A DNA stretch of 64,000 nt from Xanthocytophaga agilis (lineage in GTDB: Bacteria > Bacteroidota > Bacteroidia > Cytophagales > 172606-1), in assembly GCF_030068605.1 (NCBI RefSeq), contig NZ_JASJOU010000006.1, positions 248,001 to 312,000 of the forward strand, read 5' to 3'. How positions within the stretch are numbered: the stretch's first letter is position 1; each line of letters starts with the position of its first letter. Positions 1-8,624 of the stretch are shown one piece after another. The notes below the pieces were generated by a model that was not told the origin of the DNA, searched no databases, and was given only the letters and a program-made list of their open reading frames with translations. The position numbers and the translations under genes were made by a program.

Positions 1-343
1 CTACTATATACGCACTAACTGTTGTCCAGAGGGATAACCTGCCAAATTTTCGTGACGTATGTTCATCAGGTTTTGGCTTTTTACGATGTACATACAACTT
101 AACAGAGTCCTTTCCTGCTCCTGCTGTCACTATTGTTAATGAACCTTGTTTTTGTGGTGCTGAATAAGATTGGTCAAAAGAAGGATCTGGCACACGCAGA
201 GGTATTTGTGCCCCTTGTGCATTCACAGGAGCCAGTGTATCCGGAAAGGCAACTTCTGTTTGTGCTTTGGTTTGTTCTGGAAAAGATACTATAATAAACA
301 ATACATAACTTAGATGGCATAGCCTATACCCAAGAGGATACAT
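1..343 (-). CDS. Partial secreted/membrane protein, probable DUF4190-type paralog of the next gene (3' end outside window)
   Basis: An open frame starts at an ATG at 343 and runs off the left edge (114 codons seen). The N-terminus has basic residues, a hydrophobic run (LSYVLFIIVSF) and a probable signal peptide cut near TKAQ. A Pro/Ala/Gln-rich linker follows. The last visible residues, RKFGRLSLWTTVSAYIV, resemble the start of the hydrophobic domain in the downstream neighbour (NPMARASLWSGIGAFALV). I therefore infer a tandem paralog with the two-helix DUF4190-like module, but most of that module lies outside the window. Only 42 bases separate it from the stop of the upstream gene at 386, so the two may be cotranscribed. 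Function unknown. Confidence 0.6.
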   Translation of the reverse strand, partial: MYPLGYRLCHLSYVLFIIVSFPEQTKAQTEVAFPDTLAPVNAQGAQIPLRVPDPSFDQSYSAPQKQGSLTIVTAGAGKDSVKLYVHRKKPKPDEHTSRKFGRLSLWTTVSAYIV

Positions 344-385
344 TAGTAGAAGCCATATATTGTTTATTGTTTGTATCATTCAAAG

Positions 386-1015
386 TTACTGATTCCAGGC
401 AGCAAACAGTAATAACAGAACCAGAAGAATTAATGTTATAAGTACAAGGAATGAACCTCCCAGTGAAATCCCTGCAATTGCCAGACCTCGTCCTCTAAAT
501 AGATCTGGAGACCTGCGAATTTGATTAAGACCTACGATACCACTAATGATAGCAAAAATAGCACAGAATAAAGCTAGTAAACCAAATATACCGCTTCCGA
601 GTGGAAGTAGTACTAAGGCAAATGCTCCAATACCTGACCATAGAGAAGCACGTGCCATAGGATTTATTGTTTGCATGGTTGCAGATCGGCGCCGTGTATA
701 AAGTTTTGTACTATCATCCAGAGATTTATAAAGTTGTCTGGCTAGTTTCATCTGTTTTAGAAAGCCCGGTTTGCGAGTATTATAGGTACTATAGTTGATC
801 TTATTTTCTGACAAACTAGTGGGAGGAAGATAAACATCATTCGAAACCTGTGCCGCATTTACTATGCGACCACTATCTAGGGAGACTAGTGCATCTGGTA
901 AGACAGGTGAGATATTTTTTTGGGAATTATAGTTTGTTTCTTTAAAGGATAGGCGTATAGGATGGCAGGCTAAAAGACATAGGCAGCCTATTAGCATGAG
1001 TAAGGTTGTTTTCAT
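386..1015 (-). CDS. DUF4190-like domain lipoprotein
   Basis: About 209 residues from the ATG at 1015. That start is preferred over an upstream in-frame Met at 1090 because it puts a classic lipoprotein signal first: MKTTLLMLIGCLCLLAC, with Cys as the lipidation site. A polar middle region with a basic patch (YTRRR) follows. The C-terminal 90 residues hold two to three hydrophobic segments separated by the GLNQIRRSPDLFRGRGLAIAG loop, which is typical of the DUF4190 family. Family role is unknown. Being both a lipoprotein and a C-terminal multi-helix protein is odd; it may sit in the inner membrane. The next gene on the same strand looks like a paralog. Confidence 0.65.
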   Translation of the reverse strand: MKTTLLMLIGCLCLLACHPIRLSFKETNYNSQKNISPVLPDALVSLDSGRIVNAAQVSNDVYLPPTSLSENKINYSTYNTRKPGFLKQMKLARQLYKSLDDSTKLYTRRRSATMQTINPMARASLWSGIGAFALVLLPLGSGIFGLLALFCAIFAIISGIVGLNQIRRSPDLFRGRGLAIAGISLGGSFLVLITLILLVLLLLFAAWNQ

Positions 1016-1351
1016 AGATGTTTTAAGTGTATCTGGAAATGAATTGGTAATAACCAAACCTTTATGTTCGCTATTCTCAGTAGTGAACACTTATCTGTTT
1101 ATTATTTCAGGGAAAGAAGTTTTGTGTGGAATTCTATATATACTAAGATGACAAATATTGTGCAAACATACTACTTGGCTCATACAATATTTTTGAACTG
1201 CATAAACTCCTGTCTGAATTGAGTTTTGCAGATAGGTTTTATCTTAAGTTATTCACAAGGACAATTATATTGAAGTATGTGCAACTCAGCCAATTATTAC
1301 TATTCTGATATTTCTCAAGCACAATCAGGATATATGTATTCTTCAACTGTG

Positions 1352-1393
1352 ATCAGTATTTTGATCGTTATTCGTAATGATCAAAATACTGAT
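1352..1393. repeat. Long hairpin with TTCG tetraloop (part of repeat R1)
   Basis: Two 19-base arms (1352-1370 and 1375-1393) pair with one G-T wobble around a TTCG loop. The arm begins ATCAGTATTTTGATC. A related 14-bp dyad, ATCAGAATACTGAT with its complement, lies in the second repeat locus at 14680-14721. Confidence 0.7.
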
Positions 1394-1466
1394 ATTCTGA
1401 AAAGTTGATCAGAGTTTAAATATTTCAGAAAAGTGACTGGTATTTTAGTCAAAACAAAAAGCAATC

Positions 1467-1507
1467 AAAACTCCAGTCAAAATTAAAAGTGAACAGAGTG
1501 CCGGTCA
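1467..1507 (+). repeat. Dispersed intergenic repeat R1 core
   Basis: The 41-base core contains ACTCCAGTCAAAA, then AAGTGAACAGAGT, then GGTCA. The same order of blocks with the same overall length occurs on the minus strand at 14593-14633, about 13 kb away. Confidence 0.65.
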
Positions 1508-1642
1508 TTTTCTATTTTGATCAATACTTTATGTGTCTATCCTTTAGTAGGAGCTTAACCGGAACTCAAACATTTTTTACATCTGATCAGTATTTGGATA
1601 ATTTTCACGATCAACCTTCTACTTCCTGTCAGATCCGCATTC

Positions 1643-2563
1643 TTAACGTTTTGCCAACGTTTTGAAATCCTTCATATAGCGTATATACTGAATAATTTCT
1701 GAAATGTCTGTATCCGAAATATTGGTAAGTGTTGGCATTTTACAATCATTACGATAAGATGATGGGTTTTTGATAAAGGCTTTCAGATGTTCTGGCTGCC
1801 AGTATTCCGTAACATTTTTGGGATAATTTAACTCTGGTCCCATCTTCCCTCCTATTCCATTAATCGAATGGCAGGTAAAACAATTGGTATGAAACAGATT
1901 ATATCCTTTAACCATTCGTTCATCTTTGGGGAATAATACTGTTAGTTCGGATGATACTGGAACCAACCGGATGCGCACAAGATTATAAGGCCATTTGTAA
2001 CTATTATCTTTGGGATCTGCTTCTGTATACACAATATAAAAAGGGGCAATTTTTGTTTCATGTCCATTTTTTTTAATAGGTATCCACTCCACTCCTTTTG
2101 GCGCTTCAGTATCCTGTGTCGCCAGATAGACTTTTGTTTGTATCAATTGTTGTAAAGGCATAGACGGGCTATAGCCATCTTCACACTCAAAGATCACTTG
2201 TGTTTGTGAGGCATCAAGATGTCTAACAGAGGAAAACGTATTCAGTATCGTTTGTAAGGGTATTGCCTTAAATGTTTTGGATTTCAGAAAAACAGGGTCA
2301 TAAGGGATAGTTACTGTTTCTGTAGACTGCAATTGTCCCCTTTCTTTAAGGGCAACCAGATCTATCTGCAATGTATCTGGAGAAGTACTTTGTGTTAGTG
2401 AACTGGAGGTATCTTTTGAGACAGCTTCTTTCTCGTCAGTATGTGTTTGTGAAGAGCAAGCCAGTAAACAACTCAATAATATAAAGACAAACAACTGCCA
2501 GAATGCATAGGAGGAAAAGATGGAATTTACAGGTCGATGACTTAATTTGACAATCTTATTCAT
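1643..2563 (-). CDS. Lipoprotein cytochrome c
   Basis: 306 residues. The N-terminal hydrophobic segment ends in LLSCLLACSS, a lipobox, so the mature protein is probably membrane-anchored and faces the periplasm. Residues 60-210 form a domain (with PYNLVRIRLVP near its end) that resembles the N-terminal molybdopterin-oxidoreductase-like or cupredoxin-like domains sometimes placed before cytochromes; I cannot assign it firmly. The C-terminal 80 residues are a class I cytochrome c: heme motif CFTCH at about 228, the MGPEL segment, and a likely Met ligand in CKMPTL near 276. It is probably an electron carrier or a sensor of a periplasmic substrate. It is transcribed away from leuD and shares the 270-base gap with it. 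Confidence 0.8.
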   Translation of the reverse strand: MNKIVKLSHRPVNSIFSSYAFWQLFVFILLSCLLACSSQTHTDEKEAVSKDTSSSLTQSTSPDTLQIDLVALKERGQLQSTETVTIPYDPVFLKSKTFKAIPLQTILNTFSSVRHLDASQTQVIFECEDGYSPSMPLQQLIQTKVYLATQDTEAPKGVEWIPIKKNGHETKIAPFYIVYTEADPKDNSYKWPYNLVRIRLVPVSSELTVLFPKDERMVKGYNLFHTNCFTCHSINGIGGKMGPELNYPKNVTEYWQPEHLKAFIKNPSSYRNDCKMPTLTNISDTDISEIIQYIRYMKDFKTLAKR

Positions 2564-2835
2564 AAGACAAATGATCAGGGACAGTTCTGTTGAAAAACAG
2601 AATTATTATTGATGTTTCTTTAGGAATACCCGGATAAGTACTTGCAAGTTACAAGGAAGTATTGTTTCCCAAATGATATATACTAAAATCCGTCAGGTTA
2701 TTTATAGTATTTTTTTTCTCTTTCGCATACCTTTGTCCCTTTAGGTCGTTGTTATCAGATAGATAATACAGTTGTTCTAAAATATATTGGTTATTTTGAA
2801 TAAAATTCTTTGTACGATCAACAATACATTTGATT

Positions 2836-3429
2836 ATGAGTAAGGAAAAATTCACGCTATTGCAATCCTCTGCAGTTCCATTGCCTATTGAAAATATAGA
2901 CACTGACCAGATTATCCCAGCCCGTTTCTTGAAAGCTACTACCCGTGATGGCTTTGGAAAAAATCTATTCCGTGACTGGCGTTTCAATAATGATGATGAG
3001 AATCAACCAAAACCTGACTTTGTACTTAACAATCCTACCTATTCGGGCAAAATTCTGGTAGGTGCAAAGAATTTTGGAATGGGTAGTAGTCGTGAGCATG
3101 CAGCATGGGCTATATATGACTATGGTTTTCGTGTAGTGGTATCAAGCTTCTTTGCTGATATCTTTAAGAACAATGCATTGAACACTTTCCTGCTGCCGGT
3201 TCAGGTTTCAGATGAGTTCTTAAAAGAAATCTTTGCTGAAATTGAAAAAGATCCAGCTACACAACTGACTGTTGATCTGGAAAAACAAACCATATCTCTT
3301 GCAAACGGGCATTCCTCGTCTTTTGATATTAATCCCTATAAGAAATCTTGTCTTCTGAATGGATATGACGATATTGATTATCTGCTTAGTCTGAAAGAAG
3401 AAATAAAAGCCTATGACTTAGCCCATTAA
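2836..3429 (+). CDS. leuD: 3-isopropylmalate dehydratase small subunit
   Basis: 197 residues from the ATG at 2836 ([12 protein letters not shown]); an earlier TTG in frame is less likely. With LeuC it isomerises 2- to 3-isopropylmalate in leucine synthesis. The swivelling-domain landmarks are present: [13 protein letters not shown] near the start and [12 protein letters not shown] about residue 80, the substrate-recognition loop. Length is normal for bacterial LeuD. leuB follows after 109 bases and leuA after that. leuC is not next to it: the upstream neighbour is a divergent cytochrome gene, so the large subunit must be encoded elsewhere. Confidence 0.95.
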   Translation: MSKEKFTLLQSSAVPLPIENIDTDQIIPARFLKATTRDGFGKNLFRDWRFNNDDENQPKPDFVLNNPTYSGKILVGAKNFGMGSSREHAAWAIYDYGFRVVVSSFFADIFKNNALNTFLLPVQVSDEFLKEIFAEIEKDPATQLTVDLEKQTISLANGHSSSFDINPYKKSCLLNGYDDIDYLLSLKEEIKAYDLAH

Positions 3430-3538
3430 GCTATAGATAGTTATTTGTATCATTTTTAAATACGAACTCAAACAACTTATTATCTAACACCTTTGTACAT
3501 GCATTACTGTAGGGAGGCATGTATGAAATTGTAATCCA

Positions 3539-4615
3539 ATGAAAAAAACATACAAAATCACCATTCTTCCAGGTGATGGTATAGGACAGGAAGTAACCCG
3601 CGAAGGGAAAAAAGTATTGGAAAAAATTGCTGCCAAGTTTGGGCATACCTTCGAATTTGACGAAGCTACCATTGGTCATGCTGCTATTGAAGCAACCGGA
3701 AATCCATTGCCGGATGAAAGCCTTGCCAAAATGAAGGCATCAGATGCAATTTTGTTTGGTGCTGTTGGCCATCCAAAATATGACAATGACCCTACTGCAA
3801 AGGTACGTCCTGAACAAGGGTTGTTACGTATGCGTAAAGAACTAGGTTTGTATGCCAATCTGCGTCCAATCAAGTTGTTTGATGAACTGCTTGAAGCATC
3901 GAGTATTAAACCTGAGGTCTTACGCGGTTCAGATATATTGTTTTTTCGTGAATTGACAGGAGATGTGTATTTTGGTGAGAGAGGTCGTAAAGACAATGGA
4001 GATACTGCCTATGACACCATGATTTATAGCCGGTATGAAGTTGAGCGTATTGCTCATAAAGCATTTAAGGCTGCCATGACCCGTAAGAAAAAAGTGATGT
4101 CTGTAGACAAATCCAATGTGCTGGAAAGTAGCCGTTTATGGAAAGAAGTAGTGAATGAAGTAGCAAAGCAATATCCGGAAGTGACACTGGAACATCAGTT
4201 TATCGACGCTGCGGCTATGCTTCTGATCAAAAATCCAAAGGCATTTGATGTTGTATTGACAGGAAACTTGTTTGGAGATATACTTACAGATGAAGCATCG
4301 CAGATTGCAGGTTCTATGGGTATGCTGGCTTCTGCCTCTGTAGGTGATACCGTAGGACTATACGAACCTATTCACGGTTCTGCTCATGATATTACAGGTA
4401 AGGGTGTAGCCAATCCACTGGCATCTATTTTATCTGCTGCTTTATTGCTGGATATATCTTTTGGAATGAAAGAAGAAGCAGATACTGTTATCAAAGCTGT
4501 TGAGCAAACCCTGAAAGCTGGTTTCCGCACTCGTGACATTGCAGACGCAAATACGCCTGCTGCAAATATTCTGAATACAGAAACTATGGGAGCCAAAGTC
4601 CTGGAATTTATTTAG
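3539..4615 (+). CDS. leuB: 3-isopropylmalate dehydrogenase
   Basis: 358 residues. It oxidises and decarboxylates 3-isopropylmalate to 2-ketoisocaproate using NAD. The isocitrate/isopropylmalate dehydrogenase fold is clear: LPGDGIGQEV at the N-terminus, LGLYANLRPIK, the catalytic DKSNVLESSRLW segment, the metal-site stretch TGNLFGDILTDEASQ, and the NAD-binding GSAHDITGKGVANP. Length fits the family. It sits between leuD and leuA on the same strand. A hairpin follows the stop, so leuA may be only partly cotranscribed. Confidence 0.96.
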   Translation: MKKTYKITILPGDGIGQEVTREGKKVLEKIAAKFGHTFEFDEATIGHAAIEATGNPLPDESLAKMKASDAILFGAVGHPKYDNDPTAKVRPEQGLLRMRKELGLYANLRPIKLFDELLEASSIKPEVLRGSDILFFRELTGDVYFGERGRKDNGDTAYDTMIYSRYEVERIAHKAFKAAMTRKKKVMSVDKSNVLESSRLWKEVVNEVAKQYPEVTLEHQFIDAAAMLLIKNPKAFDVVLTGNLFGDILTDEASQIAGSMGMLASASVGDTVGLYEPIHGSAHDITGKGVANPLASILSAALLLDISFGMKEEADTVIKAVEQTLKAGFRTRDIADANTPAANILNTETMGAKVLEFI

Positions 4616-4636
4616 TTAGATCTTCGTTATACTTTT

Positions 4637-4683
4637 GTTTTTCCTGTTCATGCAAATTCTTATTGTTTTCATGAACAGGAAAA
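4637..4683. terminator. Hairpin after leuB
   Basis: TTTCCTGTTCATG pairs with CATGAACAGGAAA across a 17-base loop. No T-run follows on the plus strand, so it may be a weak terminator or an mRNA 3' stabiliser between leuB and leuA. Confidence 0.45.
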
Positions 4684-4899
4684 TAGCTTGCCTACAACCT
4701 GAAATGCTCTGCATGCATCCTATTTTTTGCTATTTATAAGTGTTTGATTAGTAGATAGTTAAAAATTTAAGATGCATATTTGTAGTTTTTTTCTTTTCCA
4801 TTTTGGACAAAAACCACTATCTTGGAATTCATTTGCAGAAAAAATTTCTTTTCTAATCATTAAAACATCTCTGGTTTATTAACCTCAACCCCGTGTACC

Positions 4900-6081
4900 A
4901 TGGCTGAAAAAGTTCACATCTTCGACACTACTTTACGTGACGGCGAACAAGTCCCCGGCTGTCAATTAACCACCCCGGAAAAAATTGAAGTAGCCAAAGA
5001 ACTAGAACTACTAGGCGTAGACATTATTGAAGCAGGCTTTCCGATTTCAAGCCCTGGTGACTTTAATTCAGTGATTGAAATATCAAAGGCTGTTTCTGAA
5101 CCTGTGATTTGTGGTCTGGCTCGTGCCGTAGATAAAGATATTGATGCTGCAGCAGATGCCCTTCGGTTTGCGAAGCGTAGTCGTATTCACACAGGTATTG
5201 GTGCTTCTGACATGCACATCAAATATAAATTTAACTCTACCCGTGAAGAGATTCTGGAGCGTGCTGTATGGGCTGTGAAATATGCTAAAAGTAAGAAAGT
5301 AGATGAGGTAGAGTTTTATGCAGAAGATGCAGGTCGTGCGGATCTTGAGTTTCTTGCCAGACTTGTAGAAGCTGTGATCGCTGCCGGTGCTAATGTGGTT
5401 AATATTCCTGATACAACAGGATATTGTTTGCCTCAGCATTATGGTGAGAAAATAAAGTATTTGTTTGATCACGTTCCTAATATTGATAAAGCGATTATCT
5501 CTGCACATTGCCACAATGACCTGGGATTAGCTACTGCCAATAGCATTACTGGTATCATGAATGGTGTACGTCAGATCGAATGTACTATCAATGGAGTTGG
5601 TGAAAGAGCTGGAAATACTTCATTGGAAGAAGTTGTGATGGTAATGAAAACTCATAAAGATCTGGGTTTTGAGACGAATATCAACTCTAAGGGATTATAT
5701 GGTATCAGTCGTCTGGTATCTGATTTAATGCGTATGCCTGTGCAGGCTAACAAAGCTATTGTTGGTAAAAATGCCTTTGCACATTCTTCTGGTATCCACC
5801 AGGATGGTTTCCTAAAACATGCTGAAACCTATGAAATCATCAATCCGGAAGATGTAGGTGTGCCTGCTTCTTCTATCGTATTGACAGCTCGTAGTGGTCG
5901 CCATGCATTACGTTATCGTCTTGAATTGCTGGGTTATCTGTTTGATAGAGAAGAGCTAAATAGCATGTATGAGAAATTTATTGCATTAGCTGACCGGAAA
6001 AAACTGGTAACAGATGATGATTTGCAGGAACTGGTAACAACTGAGTATCCTGTCAAAGCAGAAGCTGCTAAAAAACACTAA
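4900..6081 (+). CDS. leuA: 2-isopropylmalate synthase, short form
   Basis: 393 residues. It condenses 2-ketoisovalerate with acetyl-CoA, the first committed step to leucine. DRE-TIM metallolyase motifs are clear: [12 protein letters not shown] at residue 9, [12 protein letters not shown] near 202, and [15 protein letters not shown]. Canonical LeuA is about 510 residues with a C-terminal LeuA_dimer domain that binds leucine; this protein ends soon after the linker region, so that regulatory domain is missing. Homocitrate synthase is the main alternative, but the leuD-leuB context favours LeuA. The 284-base gap before it leaves room for its own promoter. Confidence 0.9.
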   Translation: MAEKVHIFDTTLRDGEQVPGCQLTTPEKIEVAKELELLGVDIIEAGFPISSPGDFNSVIEISKAVSEPVICGLARAVDKDIDAAADALRFAKRSRIHTGIGASDMHIKYKFNSTREEILERAVWAVKYAKSKKVDEVEFYAEDAGRADLEFLARLVEAVIAAGANVVNIPDTTGYCLPQHYGEKIKYLFDHVPNIDKAIISAHCHNDLGLATANSITGIMNGVRQIECTINGVGERAGNTSLEEVVMVMKTHKDLGFETNINSKGLYGISRLVSDLMRMPVQANKAIVGKNAFAHSSGIHQDGFLKHAETYEIINPEDVGVPASSIVLTARSGRHALRYRLELLGYLFDREELNSMYEKFIALADRKKLVTDDDLQELVTTEYPVKAEAAKKH

Positions 6082-6083
6082 TA

Positions 6084-6139
6084 GTATTACAATAAAAAAC
6101 GGCCTGATTATTAAATCAGGCCGTTTTTTATTGTAATAC
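6084..6139. terminator. Bidirectional terminator, 26-bp perfect stem
   Basis: Arms 6084-6109 and 6114-6139 are perfect complements around a 4-base loop, with GC-rich centre GGCCTGATT and A/T tracts on both sides. It separates leuA from the convergent permease gene. Confidence 0.92.
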
Positions 6140-6152
6140 CTGTGTTATTATT

Positions 6153-8531
6153 TTATTCACTTCGTAGAGACTTAACCGGATTGGCCAAAGCAGCTTTGAT
6201 AGCCTGAAAACTTACTGTTATCAAGGCTATTACCAGTGCTAATACCCCCGAAACTACAAACACCCACCAGTGTATCTCAATTCGATAGGCGAAGTCCTGC
6301 AACCATTGATTCATAATATACCAGGCTAGCGGTGAGGCAATAACAAATGCCAGTACCACTAACTGTACAAAGTCTTTGGAAAGCATAGCTACTATGTGTG
6401 TTACAGATGCACCCAACACTTTTCGGATACCAATCTCTTTGATTTTGGTTTCAGCTGTGTAAGTTGCCAGTCCAAATAGACCCAAACAGGAAATAAAGAT
6501 GGCGATACCCGCAAAAATATTGAAGAGTGTACTGATGCGTTGTTCGGTTTTGTATAATCTGTCAAACTCTTCATCCATGAACGTGTACTTAAACTCAAAG
6601 TTCGGATTGTATTGTTTCCAGATTTTCTCTACAGCAGCAATAGTCTTTGATGCATCCTGAGATGTGGTTTTGACGCAACCTATTTGCCACCAATTGGGAT
6701 TATAAAAAAATATGATAGGCTCAATTTTCTGATGCATAGACGCAAAGTGGAAATCTTTTACTATGCCTGCTATAATTCCTTTGCGGTCATGAAAGGAAAA
6801 TCGTTTTCCTATAGGATCTTTGATGCCCATTCGTTTAATAGCTGTTTCATTCAGGATGTAACGTCCAGAGTCAGCAGAAGTATTAAAGAATCCTTCTCCA
6901 GCTACCAGCTTAAGACCAAGTAGGTCAAATAAATCTTTGTCGCCAGATATCTGGTTGATGATAAATTCTCGTTTGGGTTCTTTGCCTTCCCAATCTGTAT
7001 CACCAGAAGAGCTTCCTAGAGACACAATATTCTGGCTGGCAAATCCTACTTTTTTTATTTCAGGTTCCTTATTTAGCTGAGCCTTAATCGCATCCAGATG
7101 TTTATACATTTCACCACGCAAGCTAAATTGTAAGATATTGTCCTTATTGTATCCAAGCTCCTTATTTTGAATATAGGAAAGTTGCCGACCTACAATGATA
7201 GTTCCGATAATCATGGTAATAGAAAGAGTAAACTGTATGGTTACCAGTATCTTGCGAAATGCGGCATTGTTGCCCCCTACTGAAAATTTACCTTTCATGA
7301 TCTGAAGAGGCTGGAATGAAGACAACAGGATTGATGGATAGATTCCGGCAACGAATAATGTAGCAGCAAAGGTAACTCCCAGTATAAGCAGGATTGTAGG
7401 ATTTAGCAGATTAAAGGTCATTTGCTTATCAGCAATCTGATTATAAACTGGCATTAGCAAAAAGATGAACACTAACGCCAGAAACAAAGCGATAACAAAA
7501 ATCATAGCCGATTCGCCCAGAAACTGGCGGAATAGTTGAATCGTATTGGCACCAATCACTTTACGCACAGCTACTTCTTTGGCACGTTTGGTCGCACGAG
7601 CTGTAGACAGATTGATATAATTGATACAGGCGATAAGTAAAATGACAATGGCTACAATCGTAAAAATCCGTACAGACTGGATACCTGCTTCTGTTCCATC
7701 TGCATTATACAAATGAAATTTTGAAAGTGGCAGAAATGAATAATGCATATTAGAGGTAAATGCATTGGGTTGATTTTTCTGATGAATCTTTGTCAGCTTC
7801 TGAGCTACCTTATCAGGCGAAGCGCCAGACTTCAGAAAAAACCAGGTTACATAATTATAGTTTCCCCAATCTCCCTCCATGCCATTTGGCTCATATTTGC
7901 GGTCGTAGCGTTCATCAATTACTGTAAACGGCATAAACCATTCACCACGAAAACTTTGTGAGGCAGTGGCAGGTATATTACCAATAATACCACTTACCAC
8001 ATAATTGTCTTTGTCATTTACCTGAATGATTTTTCCCATCGGATCATCTGCGCCAAAATACTTTTCAGCTATTTTTTCAGTAATGACAATGGATCGGTTA
8101 TTAGGAAAAGGACTTTTTGCATTACCTTTGATAAGTGGAAAATCAAAAACACTGAAAAATCCAGGGTCCACGTAGATGCCATTGTGTTCAGTAGATATCT
8201 TCTCCTGAAAACGAAAGAGAGTAGTATTCCAGATGCGTGTAGTACGTATAGCATCGCTTATCTCAGGAATTTCCCGTTTACCAAATGAAGCTATAGGTGC
8301 AGGTGAATTTCCCCAGGTTTGTGTTTTGCCATCTATTTTGAAGTTAGCCGCTATCATATATATGTCTGGCGTATTCTTGTGGAACGAGTCAATACTTAAC
8401 TCATCCTGTACCCAGAGCAGCATCATAAGGCCTGCGGTTAGTCCTACTGCCAGCCCGAAAATGGTGAGAAATGAGTAAACAACATTTTTACTCAGATTCC
8501 GGAAAGTGGTTATGATATAGTTATGCAGCAT
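6153..8531 (-). CDS. FtsX/MacB-type ABC transporter permease
   Basis: 792 residues. Layout: N-terminal helix (FLTIFGLAVGLTAGLMMLL), a large periplasmic MacB core (about 40-280), three helices of a first FtsX domain (about 285-410, with the ATKRAKEVAVRKVIGA coupling motif), a second periplasmic region, and a second FtsX domain (about 675-785, with TKIKEIGIRKVLGAS). This full-length duplicated form is common in Bacteroidota and works with a separate MacB-like ATPase, probably as a mechanotransmitter or export pump rather than a simple channel. No ATPase adjoins it. It lies 93 bases downstream of a similar permease, with a terminator between. Confidence 0.9.
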   Translation of the reverse strand: MLHNYIITTFRNLSKNVVYSFLTIFGLAVGLTAGLMMLLWVQDELSIDSFHKNTPDIYMIAANFKIDGKTQTWGNSPAPIASFGKREIPEISDAIRTTRIWNTTLFRFQEKISTEHNGIYVDPGFFSVFDFPLIKGNAKSPFPNNRSIVITEKIAEKYFGADDPMGKIIQVNDKDNYVVSGIIGNIPATASQSFRGEWFMPFTVIDERYDRKYEPNGMEGDWGNYNYVTWFFLKSGASPDKVAQKLTKIHQKNQPNAFTSNMHYSFLPLSKFHLYNADGTEAGIQSVRIFTIVAIVILLIACINYINLSTARATKRAKEVAVRKVIGANTIQLFRQFLGESAMIFVIALFLALVFIFLLMPVYNQIADKQMTFNLLNPTILLILGVTFAATLFVAGIYPSILLSSFQPLQIMKGKFSVGGNNAAFRKILVTIQFTLSITMIIGTIIVGRQLSYIQNKELGYNKDNILQFSLRGEMYKHLDAIKAQLNKEPEIKKVGFASQNIVSLGSSSGDTDWEGKEPKREFIINQISGDKDLFDLLGLKLVAGEGFFNTSADSGRYILNETAIKRMGIKDPIGKRFSFHDRKGIIAGIVKDFHFASMHQKIEPIIFFYNPNWWQIGCVKTTSQDASKTIAAVEKIWKQYNPNFEFKYTFMDEEFDRLYKTEQRISTLFNIFAGIAIFISCLGLFGLATYTAETKIKEIGIRKVLGASVTHIVAMLSKDFVQLVVLAFVIASPLAWYIMNQWLQDFAYRIEIHWWVFVVSGVLALVIALITVSFQAIKAALANPVKSLRSE

Positions 8532-8572
8532 AGATAGAGCAGTTAGTGTAATGGTCAGATTTTAAAATAAAG

Positions 8573-8610
8573 AACTCCTAACTTAGATGCACTATCTGAG
8601 TTAGGAGTTG
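8573..8610 (-). terminator. Terminator between the two permease genes
   Basis: AACTCCTAACTTA pairs with TGAGTTAGGAGTT (one wobble). Read on the minus strand it is followed by TTCTTTATTTT, so it should end transcription of the 8625-11018 gene. Confidence 0.75.
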
Positions 8611-8624
8611 CTTCATAAAAATAA

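Larger units (their letters stand above)
1016..1642. other. Non-coding stretch with dispersed repeat copy R1
   Basis: No gene seen. The first 300 bases are AT-rich and should include the promoter of the DUF4190-like gene. From about 1350 to 1600 the sequence is full of short dyads and carries a 41-base core (1467-1507) also found inverted at 14593-14633. Confidence 0.6.

Noticed and set aside
2825-2832. TACATTTG four bases before the leuD ATG, suggesting a leaderless mRNA
   Set aside because: No -33 TTG at 19-21 bases; one short box is expected by chance in AT-rich DNA.
2564-2899. Leucine attenuator before leuD (searched) or leuA
   Set aside because: No short ORF with consecutive Leu codons and no exclusive terminator pair was seen in the gaps before leuD or leuA.
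2649-2987. Minus-strand frame of 112 codons overlapping leuD
   Set aside because: It is antisense to the clearly conserved leuD start and has no own homology signal.
5083-5514. Minus-strand frame inside leuA
   Set aside because: Shadow of the leuA frame; Cys/Ile-rich composition without a family.
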